From assembly GCA_026261815.1 (NCBI GenBank), contig JAMPIT010000258.1, forward strand, positions 7,121,501-7,185,500: a DNA stretch of 64,000 nt, given 5' to 3'. The stretch comes from Monarcha castaneiventris obscurior. Lineage: Eukaryota > Chordata > Aves > Passeriformes > Monarchidae. Below the pieces are notes generated by a model, which was not told the origin of the DNA, made no database searches, and saw only the letters and a list, made by a program, of their open reading frames with translations. Of the stretch, positions 12,561 to 24,300 are shown piece after piece; positions within the stretch are counted from its first letter, which is position 1; every line of letters begins with the position of its first letter. The translations under genes and the position numbers were made by a program.

Positions 12561-14417
12561 CTGAGCTGGTGTGTTCACTAACTGGGAGGATCCAAGGCTC
12601 AGGGAAGATGCTCTTCTTCCCCACGGCATCACGTACTGCAATGAGCCAAACTTGTGGTCCTGTGTAAGCTTCCTGTACTGGAGGCATCCTCCAAAGCCAT
12701 GTCCATAAACCAATCTTCCACTTAACTGCTTCCAAAATGAGTGTGAGTGAAGGCAGATGACCTTGAGACAGTTCTGAGGTCCTGGAAATGTCTTCTTTTT
12801 AGCCTGAGTCATTGTTAAATGGGGAACTCATCAGCTGTGCTTCCACCTTGCTCTCTAATATATCGCCTCGTCTTCTGATTGAAGGGATAAACCGAATCAG
12901 ATCTGAGATTAGGAGAGCTTCAAATGTAGAGATCCTTCAAAGATACCTAGCCCTGGTGGCATGATGATTTATGTATTATCAGTAGAGCTCTGCAGCTGAG
13001 GTGAAGTGAACTATGTGGTCTTCCATGCCTCATACATAAAAACCTTTTATCTTTCAAAGAGATCCATATGACTCTTACACCAGTCTTCAAAATCTATACA
13101 AGGTGTAAAGGAGCCCATGTTACATTGGGGAACTTCAAGGAAGAGGTAAAGCACATAATTTATTTCCCCTCATTAATAATGGCACTCATATTAGGTGAGA
13201 GTTTTGTTACTGGTATTGGAGCCAATATTTCATCATTGTGTTAATTTTATATAGCACTACATGAATAATACACCACCAACAGTACACTCCCAGAATTTGC
13301 TGTGGTCAGTAAGATTTGTCCTGGCTGAACCCAAGGGTCATAATAAACCACGTAATTCTGGCCCATCCCCAGGATATGCATCTCAAAAGCAGTTCTCAGG
13401 TCAGTTTGAAGCTCACCTATTCCCATTGCTGTGCCACTGCATTTATGCCTTCAGTCATCCAGCAAAGTATTATTGCAGTTGTGCATAGGAACACAGATGT
13501 TTTTTGACTTTCACTTCTGTTAAGCTGGCACTGAGATAGGTGCCCAGTTATGATAAACACAAGTATATAAGCAAGCACAGAGAAATTCGTATGCGTTTTG
13601 GTATGTGAGCCTCTGGTATTCTTTGAAAATATTTCCTTTGACTCTGTAAAAAGTAGGTTAGCTGGAACTGTTTACCTTGCTACAGAAAGAATTTTCAGAT
13701 AGCAATTTTTAGTAAAACAAATTTTTAGTCTTTGAGCTTATCTCAGTGTGACAGCTCTTCCATTTCAGACAGATTAAGATCTTTTCCGAAATACTCTGGA
13801 TTGGTGGCAATCCAAGCATATGTCATTAGGCAAAAATGAAGGATAGATATTGAAAGATGTATTTTAGCACCCAGGTATTTGATGTTTCTTTTCTAAAGGG
13901 ACTGGTTTCTGAAATAAGTTTTATGTTTTAACTAAGCACACATAGATATTCTTTTAGCAGAACTATTTAACCCTGCAATCCCACAGATCTGTTGACTGTG
14001 TCCCCTAACCCCAACATGACAATCCCACATCTTCCCCTCTTCACAAGATGTGCTTCAGGAGATCCTCTGGGCAGAAGAAAACAAACTATGGCTTGTCTTG
14101 GGTTTTAGGTTCATGTTGGCTAACAGGTATTGTTGCCAAATAAAAAGCCTGGAAAATGTAGACCTTGATGCCAGAGGGACACTATGTTGGATCACTGCCT
14201 TCTCTCGCCTCCAGACTTCAGGAGGAAATTACCAATTACTGAGACTTATGTTCTTTCAAATGTCACTGACCATCAGGTTCAAAAGCAATTTCGTATGATC
14301 TGGATTATACCAACAGATGAACTGATAATTCTGCCTTGCTTCCAGAGAAGGCCAGCATTTCCTGCAAAGACTGTATTTAATACTTGCTCCAAGTGTTAAT
14401 CTAGCAAGGTGTGCAGA
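12561..14417. other. Non-coding unique sequence, nothing supported
   Basis: Only short open frames (up to 92 codons) without recognisable domains. No repeat family was identified. Confidence 0.55.
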
Positions 14418-14552
14418 CTGTTTGCCTTTAGTTTGATATCTGTAAAACAAAGATAAAGGTGCACCTCAAAGGTGTGTTGTCAAGATTAAGCCATTAATTT
14501 TTATAAAGTTACTTTCAGCTTCTGAGATGGAAGTCTCTAAAACTATGCAAAG
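14418..14552 (+). mobile_element. MIR/L2-like ancient fragment (candidate)
   Basis: The order of motifs matches the shared MIR/L2 tail: a degenerate CTCAGTTT-like segment, ATCTGTAAAACAAAGATAA, then GTGTGTTGTCAAGATTAAG, then TTATAAAGTTACTTT and GAGATGGAAG. These correspond to the family's ATCTGTAAAATGGGGATAA, GTTGTGAGGATTAA and TAAAGCGCTTTGAGAT. It is strongly diverged, and a chance resemblance is possible. Confidence 0.5.
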
Positions 14553-14941
14553 TATTATTCATACTATTATTATTTTATGAGTCATGACAAGATATTTCTT
14601 CCTCTTCATAAGACTTCCAATAAGATCTCCTTTCTTTATCAAACTGAGACGATGTTTTAAGTTCTCCATTTCCTCAGAAACTACTACAGTTGCTGGAGTT
14701 GTCAGTACATTTTTAAGAAAATGGCTCAATGTCCAATTCCTTTTCTATTCTTAACTGCGTTGATTTATAACCCTAATCTGACAGACGGCCAAAGATTGAT
14801 ACCATTCAATTACCTGTGGTTTGTAATGTCAACTTAATAATCTTGCAATTTCTACAAGCTCGGGTTGATAATCACCATGCTGAAGCTGAATAATTTGTGG
14901 AATTTTTTGTCTTCCAGCTTTGGAGAGATCCATAATAATGC

Positions 14942-15000
14942 ATTAAAAAAAAAACCAAACAAACAAACAAAAAAAAGACAAACCCCAAAACAAAACAAAC
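14942..15000. repeat. A/C-rich low-complexity tract
   Basis: A run of ten or so A residues is followed by ACAAACAAACAAA-type repeats and CCCCAAAACAAAACAAAC. It could be a degraded retroposon tail, but no element body is recognisable beside it. Confidence 0.75.
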
Positions 15001-15342
15001 TGATTACATCTAATTGATGTTTTATGAAGGTATCTGTTCTAATAACTTCATCCTGGGTAGGAAACAACACAAGTGTGTTAAATGCATTAAAAAGTACAGA
15101 TGCGGAGTTCCACGGGAAAGATGATCATTCCAAATCAAATGCATTAGCATAAGTGCAGAAATCTTAGCTTGCTGCTTGCCTAACCAGTGCCAGATTGGAG
15201 TGACTTGTAGCTATCACTCAGAGGCAGAGGAAGGTGTTAAGAACATGTTTAAATGAGAAGATGATGGCAGCTCTACAAATTTTGACAGTCAGTTTATCTG
15301 AGGCACAAGTTCCTTGCTCTTTGTTCTTCACCGGTTCCCGAG

Positions 15343-15432
15343 GGGCTTGATTTTGAGAAGTGCTGAGCACTTGCAGCTTCTATTGACTTCAAGTGGAGTT
15401 TTAAGTGTTCTGCACTTGCAGAAATCATGCCC
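15343..15432. mobile_element. Ancient palindromic (MITE-like) element, copy 1
   Basis: The left arm runs GGGCTTGATTTTGAGAAG, TGCTGAGCACTTGCAG and ends TTGACTTCAA at the centre. The right arm returns through AAGTGTTCTGCACTTGCAG, GAAATCATGCCC. The arms are imperfect reverse complements, consistent with an old palindromic family in sauropsid genomes whose ends read GGGCC(T/A)GAT and whose centre is ATTGACTTCAAT. I recognise the pattern from general knowledge but cannot give a reliable library name. Confidence 0.65.
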
Positions 15433-15625
15433 AACTAGATTAACACAAAAAGGTTTTTCTTTCAACATCGGCCAGAAATCTCTTTTCTTCCTACCTGACG
15501 TTTTCAGCAAAACACAGTTACTATTTCCTAGCAGGCAAAATTGCGTTATTTTATTATGTATTTCGGTTCCTCAGTGTCTTAGTGAATACGTGTTAGACTT
15601 TATTATGCATTTGTACCATTTCTCA

Positions 15626-15750
15626 CAGAGTCAAAGAAATAAGAGATGGAAAAGACCTGCTAGGTCAACTGCTCCATGTCTGCAGTAGGGCAGCATTGTT
15701 CCTTTCAATAAGTTTTCTTGTGTTTTGTTCTTCCTAAATACTGGAGACAC
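15626..15750 (-). mobile_element. Old CR1/L3-type LINE 3' fragment
   Basis: AAGAGATGGAAAAGACCTGC, TAGGTCAACTGCTCCATGTC, GGGCAGCATTGTTCC and TTTTCTTGTGTTTTGTTC follow the order of an older amniote CR1 subfamily (AGATGGAAAAGACCTATTAGGTCATC...CAGGATTGTTCCCT). It is complement-oriented and much more diverged than the CR1 at 11 kb. Confidence 0.7.
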
Positions 15751-16739
15751 CTTTGGGGTTTTTTACAGTGGCAAAGGCTGCATAACAGTTTATCTTTCCT
15801 TCAAAAATAAAACCTATATTTGTAAAGAAAAGAAAGAAGAGTATTTTTAATCTTCCCTGCAAATTGAGAAAGGTATTCCTTTTGATTTGACAGACAGAGG
15901 CAGCTGCTGTCATTATAAATAGGGGTGTAAATGCAGGATGCCTTGCAGATTATATTTTGATTTAAAAAACCCAAACCCATGACTATGTAACAAAGATCTT
16001 TGTCTTTCTTGATTTCTGCTCTTTTGCTGTTTCATGGCCTCTGTCTCTTGTGATTTCTAGACGCTTTTCCACTTTGGCTTGTGACAAGGGAGGCAAAATA
16101 CCCCAAAGAATACATTCGACAGTGTGTTTTAGTTCCACATTCAAATATATATCTTTAGCCACCCTCTTCCGGAGAAGTCATTGCAATAGACATAATGGGC
16201 CATAATTCTGCCATTAAATCCAGCCTGATAGGAAGAAGTGTAGTCATTCCAGTAATAAAACTGACTGCCCAGTACAATATGGGCTTTCTCCCTTCCCATC
16301 TGCATTAAATATAATTATTGGAAGAACAATCTCTGGATGCATTTCAATAAAATACTTTCCCATAGTACTGTTTTCTAGGGCAAAATTATTTGTTGTCTGT
16401 GCTAAATGCCCTTATGAGAAAAACTGTCTTGTGAAATTTCTGTTATTTAGAGGATGAATCCCTCTAAAGTTTCCTGATATGAAGATCATATTCATGTTCT
16501 GTAAATTTTCTTTGTTATGAAGATTGTTATTTAAGATATAGTACCTGAACATTTCTGCTTTTATTATTATTATTATTAAAATGACTGACTAAAAACTGAA
16601 GGAGGGAGATAACCTTTAATTTATACTCCTTCTCAAGAAGAGGTCTTTTTATAGTTACATTCAGGTCATTTTTTTTTTTCCTGTGGATCATCTATACTAT
16701 TAAATGGGGTTTTATTCCAATTCAGGAGACACTTCATCT
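15751..16739. other. Non-coding unique sequence with a short (TTA)n
   Basis: AT-rich unique DNA. A (TTA)n stretch lies at about 16560-16578. No gene or transposon was recognised. Confidence 0.5.
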
Positions 16740-16835
16740 TTAAACATGTACTTACATTAACTTTTGTACATGGTTGCCCAGGCAACAATGTAATTGCATG
16801 AAACAATGGCATTCTCCTATGTACCATTTATGGCA
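16740..16835. promoter_or_regulatory. RFX X-box with SOX/POU motif cluster
   Basis: GTTGCCCAGGCAAC at 16773-16786 has two perfect inverted RFX half-sites (GTTGCC and GGCAAC) separated by two bases, the optimal X-box form. AACAATG follows directly, then ATTGCATG (POU-like), then AACAATGG (SOX-like), all within about 35 bases. X-boxes of this quality regulate ciliary and neural genes; the target here is unknown. Confidence 0.5.
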
Positions 16836-17457
16836 AGTTTGCATTTGAAAAAACTTCTTGTCTTATCATCAAAGCAGAATTTGTAACCTTCTGACAGCTG
16901 AAGGAATGTTCAGGGGCCTTGATTCATATTCATTTTCCCTTGTAATTTTAATGGGTACCATCAGCTTTCGTTTTCAGGGTATTTCTTTTTTCCCCCCTGT
17001 GATAGTTAGTGTTTTAAATGAAAACTCTAGAGCAAACAAAAGAGACTGTTTAAAAAATAGCTCCCAGAAAAGGCTGCAGGTACCATTCTTCCAGCTTGTA
17101 GCCTGTGAAATTGCCACTGTTTAATTGATCTTCTATAAGCTTATCTTTCCAGTGAGATGTACCATTATTGTACATTAATCAGTGCCTCCAGACATTATCA
17201 CTGAGGTAACCAAGAGCTAATCAAGCAAGAATGGAGCTGGCAGACGCCAGGATGTCACGGGTGCCTTGCTGTGTACGAAGTCTGTCAGAGTTTCAGCTTC
17301 CAGAGGAACCTGTTTTCGCAGAGCTGCAGACTTTGTGTAACCTTGTCATAGCAATGGAAGAAGGGGCAAAGCATCCTGAATATCAAATAGTTGGGCCATG
17401 CAGGGAGCCAGAGCTCCTGGAATCCTCTGGATGGCAAAATACAAAGTGACTCTCCAC
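16836..17457. other. Non-coding unique sequence, nothing supported
   Basis: Short open frames (72-88 codons) on both strands with no recognisable domain. No repeat was identified. Confidence 0.5.
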
Positions 17458-17484
17458 TAATAATAATAACAACAACAACAACAA
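17458..17484. repeat. Compound (TAA)n/(CAA)n microsatellite
   Basis: CTAATAATAATAACAACAAC continues as CAA units and ends in an AAGAAGG transition. Confidence 0.85.
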
Positions 17485-20400
17485 GAAGGATGGTGTTTAA
17501 GAATAAACAAAATGTTGACAAGTTGATTCATTTTTAAATAGTTTTCTAGGGAAGAGAATCAAGCCAAGCAAATTTACAGTAGAAAAATATTCAAAATATA
17601 TTAATCAGTCATTGCAAAGTGCCACTAGAAATTGCATTCCTGCTTTTTAATTGATTTTATTTTATACCTGCTCATCTAGAAAAAAAAAAGACCCAAAGCA
17701 ACCACAAGCCACTGAATTTTCCTGATTGTAATTTCTGACAGCTAAATACCATATTATGAAAATAACAGAACAGAAAAACAATGGAGAGGTGTACCAAATT
17801 CATTTAATCAATTTAACTAAAACTGTGCTCATTCTTGCTGAAATATCTGTGTGATGCTTTTTTGTCAGTTGACAATATCTGCAATTTGGGATAGAATGGA
17901 GCCTAAATTGTGTAGGGAAGCAGCTGAACCCTTGTGCCACAGGTTCTGTCATGTGAGACAAGTTCTAACTGATGTCATGTCTGCACTGCTTCTTTCTTGC
18001 TGGCACATTGACACCTCCATCCTTCAAAAATTTCCTTCTTCCTTCTTGCTGGGGGTAACAGAGAAGCTACTCCAGAGCAGGCATCAGCAGTGGTGCAGGG
18101 CTGACATTAATTTGTGGGATGTACCCCAAAGATATCCAAGGCCTTGGAACCAACAAGGGCACCCTCATTGAACCCCTTCCTAGAAACCAGACAAGGAGTG
18201 AGAACAAGGCTTTTCCCTTAAACAGAGGTTAAAACCAGAGCCTGTGGTTGGTTGCCCAGAAAATCCAAGCTTGGTGGTTCTGATCCCCACTTCTGCAGCC
18301 TGAAGCAGCAGCCAGGTTTTCTCCCCACGCATTTGTAACTCGCTGATTTTCATGCCACTTCCAGTTGCATTGGAGGAAGAGAATTTTGGCAGACACAGCA
18401 AAGTCACCGCCATACAGCTTGACTTCTGCAGCTTTTTTCCTTCAGATTTTGATAAGTCACTATATTTTGCATGCCCTATTTTCTTCCCAGTCCCCAAGAA
18501 ATTGTAAATTAAAGAAATACAGTGTGAAAGCATTAATAAGCAGATTTTACATAGTTTTCACTTTGTAATTCCATTGACTTTTGTTGATGTCTTCCAAATA
18601 TAAACAGGTAACAGATCAAAATTTGCCCACTGAATACATCTACAGTAAATGTAAAACACTGAACCAAATTGCCTGCTGGCGTACATCCATTAACAAAAAG
18701 GAGTTTTGCCAGAAGGTAGTTTGGCTCATTATAGCTAGTAATTTGAGTATTAATAAGTGGAAAAATATTACTAATCGTTGCTAAGCTTTATTGATGACAT
18801 TCTCAAAACTCTATTACTTCCCTAAAGTGAACCTGCCAGTGCTGCCTTCCACCTCTTGGATTTCAGTGAGGATTGTATATTCTTGATGGTTTGCAAGGCC
18901 AAGGTCATTAATGAAGATGTTTTCTGTTGGGTGAGAGGGAAGGATTGGTTTTGTTTAATTAAAAAACCCCATGAAATAGAAATTCTGCAGAGGGATAAAT
19001 GTTTCCCTTTCTGAATATAAACATCTTGGCATCACCTCACTGTTTATTTTCAAAAACTGCCGAAGTTTTGCTTCCATATTTATCTAACAGCAGGGGATCA
19101 TTATCCTGTGACAAAGTTCTATTCCACTGACATTATCTCTTAATTAGAATTCATCCTTTTCTAGTTCTACATAGTCAGCCTGTAGTTCCCACAAGTCCCA
19201 TAAAGCAATGTACATTTTTGGAGGCAGAGGGAAGAGGGAAGGTCTCACAGACCATTAAGAGCTGTTTAATAAGCAGCCTGGTGTGGAAAGAGCTGCTTTT
19301 ATTCTACATGGGCATAACTGTGCAGAATTGCTGATGAGGGCCAGTCTCTGCCCGCCCTTACATCACACCAAGTGACTTGGAGTGATGTGCCAGGCCAGGA
19401 AGGAGGGCACTGCTGCAGAGGAGAAAATAAATTGCTTGTCTTCCTTAGGAGACAAGGAGAGGAATCTGCTCAGGGCTGTAATCACGCCGCTCTTGGAAGG
19501 TTGTGGTGCTGGTGGAGGTAAAGAGCAATGCTGTAAGGTGCTCTGCAGTGCATTGGGAATGTGCTGTGGGATCATAGGCATGAATGGAATCATTCCTACT
19601 GCCAGGGAAGGTCACACTGCTGTCCCATGACTCCTTTTATAGAGATGAAGGCTCTTGCAGCTCCTAAAGCATCTTTCCCTTCTCTCAGGGAGCACGAGCA
19701 GCATTATTCTGTGAGTCCCTTCACAACAGAAGATAAGCAACCTGACACCAGAACTGTTTGGGTGTGTGAAACAAAAAAAAAATACAGTGAAAATATTAAT
19801 GTCAAGATGCTAAGGCCCTTGCTCCTGCATTGTGACTTGTGGTAATCTATTGCAGTTACTTACAGCATCACTAAAAACATTTTCATGTTGGAGCAGAAAG
19901 CACTGAGTGAGAATACTAAAGCAGAAATCGCAAATAGAAATTCACAGCTCTATTTCCATGTCCTCTGTTTCAGTGGGTAGAGATGTGAATAGTCCTTCCC
20001 ACTGGTGTGTGGACACACTGCATCTCCTGAAGTAATTAGCATCTCATATCCTGGGTGTGCCTGTATGAGTGAGAGCTGCAAAGCTTGGCAAAGGTGATGG
20101 AACACTCAGCAGCTGCTCTACAGTGTCTTTACATAGTGTATTGCAACAAAAATCACAGCAAACAGACAAAAATCTACAAAAAACAATGGTTATCCACAGG
20201 GTGGCAAGAATCGTGCCTGCTACTGGAGAAATACCATGAAAAAATCCATTGTGAAACTCTTAGATGCCAGGTGTAGCAGAGAGAAAAAATATAGAAACAT
20301 TCCCCTAAGATCCACTCCTTGAATGCTTATAAAGAAAAGCTGGAGTTCTAATTGCCTAACAAGTTTCCCATAATATTAAAGCATATGCTTCAGCATTAAA

Positions 20401-21396
20401 TTATTTCATTTTAGCAATTGTGAGGAGACCAAAGGGAGTAACCTTACAGCTGTGTGCAGCAGGGCTGTGGGGCTTTTTCACATTTTCTTCCGAAATACAA
20501 GCTATTAGACATTGTTAAGGAAAGAACAATGGGGAAGACTGGTCCATGAGATTCATTAATTGTGGCAATTCCTAAGCTGGCATGATTTTTTGAAATGGTT
20601 TCCTGATAATGTTTTGCTATGAGGTAGCTCAGGAGGATAAAAGAAATTTCCCTTAAGAGTCCCTAGTCTGTAAATTAGCCCATGTACAATTTCACTTAAT
20701 GTTCTAAAGTGATTTTCCCAGTTCTGCTTTTCACATTATTGTCATCTTCACTTAGACCCCGTAAACTTGCTCAGATGTTCAAACTCTCTCTCTGTCCAGA
20801 GATGCAAAAAAGAAAAACCACAAAAGATACAAAAGCAAGCTCTCCACAAGTACATCCAGGACGTGGCGTCTGATTGAAAAGTTTGCTAAATTTATGTAAT
20901 GATGTGGTGCTACTGAGAGCTGTTATTACTTCATTGCATTGAATTTTGCAATATGATACTCCATTGTCAAATATTTCCTTTATCCTCATTAAGGCTATGA
21001 TTCATGATAATATTACATCATTTAGACAAGTTCCTGAAGCAGTGTTTTATTATTATTTGTTAATTTATGAAGCACAGTTTCACTGTATCATCATACTTTA
21101 TAACAATAAGGAAGGATAGAATAACAAACAACAAAATGCATCAGATACTAAGGGATAAGTCAGTTTATAGGAGACAGCATGTGTGAGGAGACAAAGGAGA
21201 TGGATTACTTGCTGTTCAGCAATATCTGACAGTTTTCCTAAATGGAGTCTGTCCTTTTACATGGGCTCACATTCCTTTCAGTCCTTTGTCAGTGTGTTGC
21301 TAGGTATTTAATGTGAGGGTTTGCATTTCTTGCAGAATCCTTTGATTCTTCAAACCTCAAGGAATCTTCAGCCATCCTGGCTCTTTTCTATGGCTT
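17485..21396. other. Non-coding unique sequence, nothing supported
   Basis: About 3.9 kb without a recognisable repeat, gene or RNA. The longest open frames (117 codons minus near 18.2-18.5 kb, 106 codons plus near 17.9-18.2 kb) overlap each other on opposite strands and have no domain. Confidence 0.55.
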
Positions 21397-21536
21397 ATAG
21401 AATCACAGAATAATGGAAGGGTTTGAGTAGGAAAAGCCCTGAAAGCTCAGCTTGTCCCAAGCCCTGTGCCATGGGCAGGGATGCCTCTCACTGGATCAGG
21501 TTTCTCAGGGCTTGATCCAGCCTGGCCGTGAAGTCT
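21397..21536 (-). mobile_element. CR1 LINE, short 3' fragment
   Basis: TATAGAATCACAGAATAATG opens the copy, followed by CTTGTCCCAAGCCCTGTGCC and CACTGGATCAGGTTTCTCAG, then GATCCAGCCTGGCC. The order matches the complement of the CR1 3' UTR. It is more diverged than typical young copies (GGTTTGAGTAGGAAAAGCCC in place of GGTTTGGGTTGGAAGGGACC). Confidence 0.88.
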
Positions 21537-22501
21537 GAACTCGACTTCTGCTCACCAGAGGATCTTTGCTGGGCTATCCAAACTACCCCAGTTGTGGATG
21601 TGACCAGGGCATTTCTCTATTTGCAGAACAGGGATGCAGGAGAGCAGGGTGGGGCTGGACCCAGTCTGGCAGGGTGAAAATGTTGGATGAGGAGAGAAAG
21701 AAAAGTAAGATTTGTGGCAGAGGAATGTGCTGCTCCTCCTCTGGTGTGACTGACTTGACTGGGAAAGGCAAGGCCCTCCAAGTTCCCGATGGTGACACTC
21801 TTGGGGAGCCTAAAGCTCCTCTGCCAATTCATTTTTTCCACTACTTTGTGCCTGAGGAAAAAATTTGGAGTGAAAAACTATTTAGTCAAAGTTTGGTGCC
21901 TTTTCTGACTTCTGTGATTCCTGAAGAAATTTAGTATGAATTACCTGACTGCAAATAGAGATGAAGTCACCTGCCCTCCTCTGCATGTACCTCTCTCTAT
22001 TTTCTCACTGAATTTAAATCAAGATATATTTTTGAAGAAAAATAATTACTGAACAATGTGCAACTTGGTCATTTTTTTTAAATAAAAATAAAAATCTTAC
22101 AAATAGAAAGAACCAGCTGATTTGAACCTTAAACACTTCAGTGTCATAGAAATATTCATATTAAATTCACAAATTGAGAATATTTATTCAAATAATATAT
22201 ATAATAGTATACCCCAGAAATGGTTCTCACATATAGAAACTTAATGGGTTTTCCAGGAAAAGAGCTGCACTAGCTTCGATCTTGTATGATGCATTTTGCT
22301 TTTATTTAAGGGAGGGAAATCTAAGTTTCTCAGCAAGTATTGAGGTCTGTGACTGTGTATTCATCACACAATGCCAAACAGCAAAGTGCTTACAAAAAGT
22401 ACTGCACTGAACATAGTGATATTTGTCTCCTTTCAAACACTGGCTGCTCCTAAATTCTTCCAATTCCATTTGTTATGAAAGAGAAGTATTAAAAGCCCAG
22501 A
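21537..22501. other. Non-coding unique sequence
   Basis: A 122-codon plus frame (21566-21934) and overlapping minus frames are open in a G-rich patch just past the CR1. They show no domain and are taken as chance. Nothing else was recognised. Confidence 0.5.
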
Positions 22502-22517
22502 TTTTTTTTTTTTTTTT
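22502..22517. repeat. T16 homopolymer
   Basis: Uninterrupted run of 16 T residues. Confidence 0.9.
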
Positions 22518-22599
22518 CTGTTTTCAAGTTCCCCATTAATGGTCATTATTTTCCTGCTTTTGTCCTTTTTTCCCCCTTGCAATTTTGCTGTGAGTGATT

Positions 22600-22790
22600 C
22601 TCTCTGTCATCTTGCCGTAAATTGATTAATACTGCCCACTGATGCAGTGCACCACATGGCTAATATATCAGTTAAATGGAAACAGCAAACACCACCTGCT
22701 CCTTCAGGCAAATGGCACTTTGGAAAATGGAATGTGTAATCAATAGAATTAAACCTTAAGCAAAGCACTGCAAACAAATCCAGGGGCAAG
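22600..22790. promoter_or_regulatory. Candidate conserved non-coding element
   Basis: Repeat-free AT-rich text with ATTGATTAATAC, GATGCAGTGCACC, CCACCTGC (E-box), GCAAATGGCAC and AATCAATAGAATTAAACC. The density of short transcription-factor-like words is suggestive only, and no alignment was available. Confidence 0.25.
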
Positions 22791-22824
22791 GTCTTCGTAA
22801 CTCTGTGGTATGAAAGGTTTCTCC

Positions 22825-22861
22825 TTTTTTTTCTTTTTTTTTCTTTTTTTCATTTTTTTTT
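22825..22861. repeat. T-rich low-complexity tract
   Basis: Runs of seven to nine T residues interrupted by single C residues and one CA. Confidence 0.9.
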
Positions 22862-23704
22862 AATTATCTCTTTGGCTTCCTTTCAGTTAATCAATTCTCC
22901 ATGTGATATACAGTATTATCACTGTAACTGTAGTCATACAGGTTGATATTGCTTGGATCAAAGGTGATTTTTCTTATATGAGAAGTTTTGGATGGCTCTG
23001 CTTCCCTTTGTACGTTGGAGATGCACGGGACCTATTCTTGTCAATGGCAGTGATAGGTGATAGGATAAATCCTTCCCATTGATGGGGAGATAAATGCTGC
23101 TTGAATTTAACTTTCAAATCTGCTAGGCACTGCTTAGCATTAAGGCATTTTCCTCGTTTGTGAGCACTTTAAAGATTAAGGATTTGAAGAGCAGATACAA
23201 ACGACATGCAGAAGCTTTCAGCTGATATTAGAATGATCTTCCCCTAATAAATATTTTTTAGAACGAACAGCACTACTCAGCTTTACTTTCCCAATGGAAG
23301 AGTGAAATTTTAAGATGGATTTTTATAGGAAAGGGCAATAAATACAGAGGATGAAATAAGAACTTGTGCAATTTTCACACAAGGAGAGAAAGGGATAATC
23401 TGTGCCTGAGATCATTTGAAAGTAACATTCAGCTCCTTTGGGAAGGCAAATCATCACTAGGGAGACTTTAGGCTGCCTGACTGTCTAATAACTGTTTTAG
23501 TTCACCAAAGGAATAAGGAAAATGAACTCTACCCTTCGAGGTAGCCTCCCACAGATCAGAGAAGGCTCCCAGCACACCTTCCACATCCAAGTAGTGCCAA
23601 TGGCTGCAGACACTTCATAAATCTGTAGATGAAAGCTCACGCAAAGCTTCTCTCATGCCATATTCCATACCTGTAAATTGCTACCCTTGACAGAGCTGTG
23701 TTTT
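22862..23704. other. Non-coding unique sequence, possibly conserved in part
   Basis: No gene or transposon was recognised. The 23100-23350 stretch is AT-rich and repeat-free. It contains TAATAAATATTTTTTAGAAC and several AAAGATTAAGG-type words, but no decisive motif. Confidence 0.4.
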
Positions 23705-24060
23705 TTTAGAGATGCATTTTGTCTCCGACAAAGCCTGTCAAAAATGCGAATCAGGCCAGTCATTAGCACACACCGCCTGACAAACAAGGAGCCAGCTCCA
23801 GTCGCATGAAAATAGCCCAGGTCTAGCTCACGCCTGCTTCTAACAACTCACAGCAGACTCCATTCTCTGTTTGTGGTGTACCAGTAATTACGTTCTCGCT
23901 GGCAGCGTCTCGGGTTTGGTTGCCAGGGCCCAAGCACCGTGTAGCAAGTGTTTTGGTAATGAATAAAGACGGCAATCAGCAGCAACCTGAGAGCTCGCTG
24001 AATGAGACAATCTGGCGGGCACTGAGGGGGTCCTGCTGGCTTGCTCAGATGGGCAGCAGG
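23705..24060. promoter_or_regulatory. Candidate regulatory element, locally CpG-enriched
   Basis: CpGs are frequent here, with about a dozen counted by eye between 23740 and 24040 (for example GTCGCATG, TTACGTTCTCGCTGG, GCGTCTCGGG, CACCGTG, GACGGC, GCTCGCTG, GGCGGGC), while neighbouring kilobases are CpG-poor. It also contains GGTTGCCAGGG (RFX half-site-like) and AGTAATTACG (homeodomain-like). No open frame of note spans it, so an enhancer-like conserved element fits better than an exon. Confidence 0.4.
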
Positions 24061-24107
24061 CAGGGATGAGATAATTGATAGGAAAGGGTAATGAAAGGAA
24101 AGGAAGT

Positions 24108-24123
24108 GGGGGGGGGGGGGGGG
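24108..24123. repeat. G16 homopolymer
   Basis: Sixteen consecutive G residues followed by AGGAGAG. A run this long is unstable, can form a quadruplex between strands and is prone to sequencing error in length. Confidence 0.9.
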
Positions 24124-24251
24124 AGGAGAGAACAGATTTAGAAAATAGACAAAGACTTTGACCTTAAAGCTAATAGGCTACTTAGGATATTATTTTATAA
24201 AGACCAGGATAAAATGAGCTGGCAGCTGAATGTCAGCATAAAATAATCCTT

Positions 24252-24300
24252 TGTGTGTGTGTGTGTATGTGCGTGTGTGTGTGTGCACACATGCACATGT
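24252..24300. repeat. (TG)n microsatellite, interrupted
   Basis: TG repeats run to about 24285 with TA and CG interruptions, then CACACATGCACATGT. The TG-then-CACA switch leaves a self-complementary alternating purine-pyrimidine block. Confidence 0.9.
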
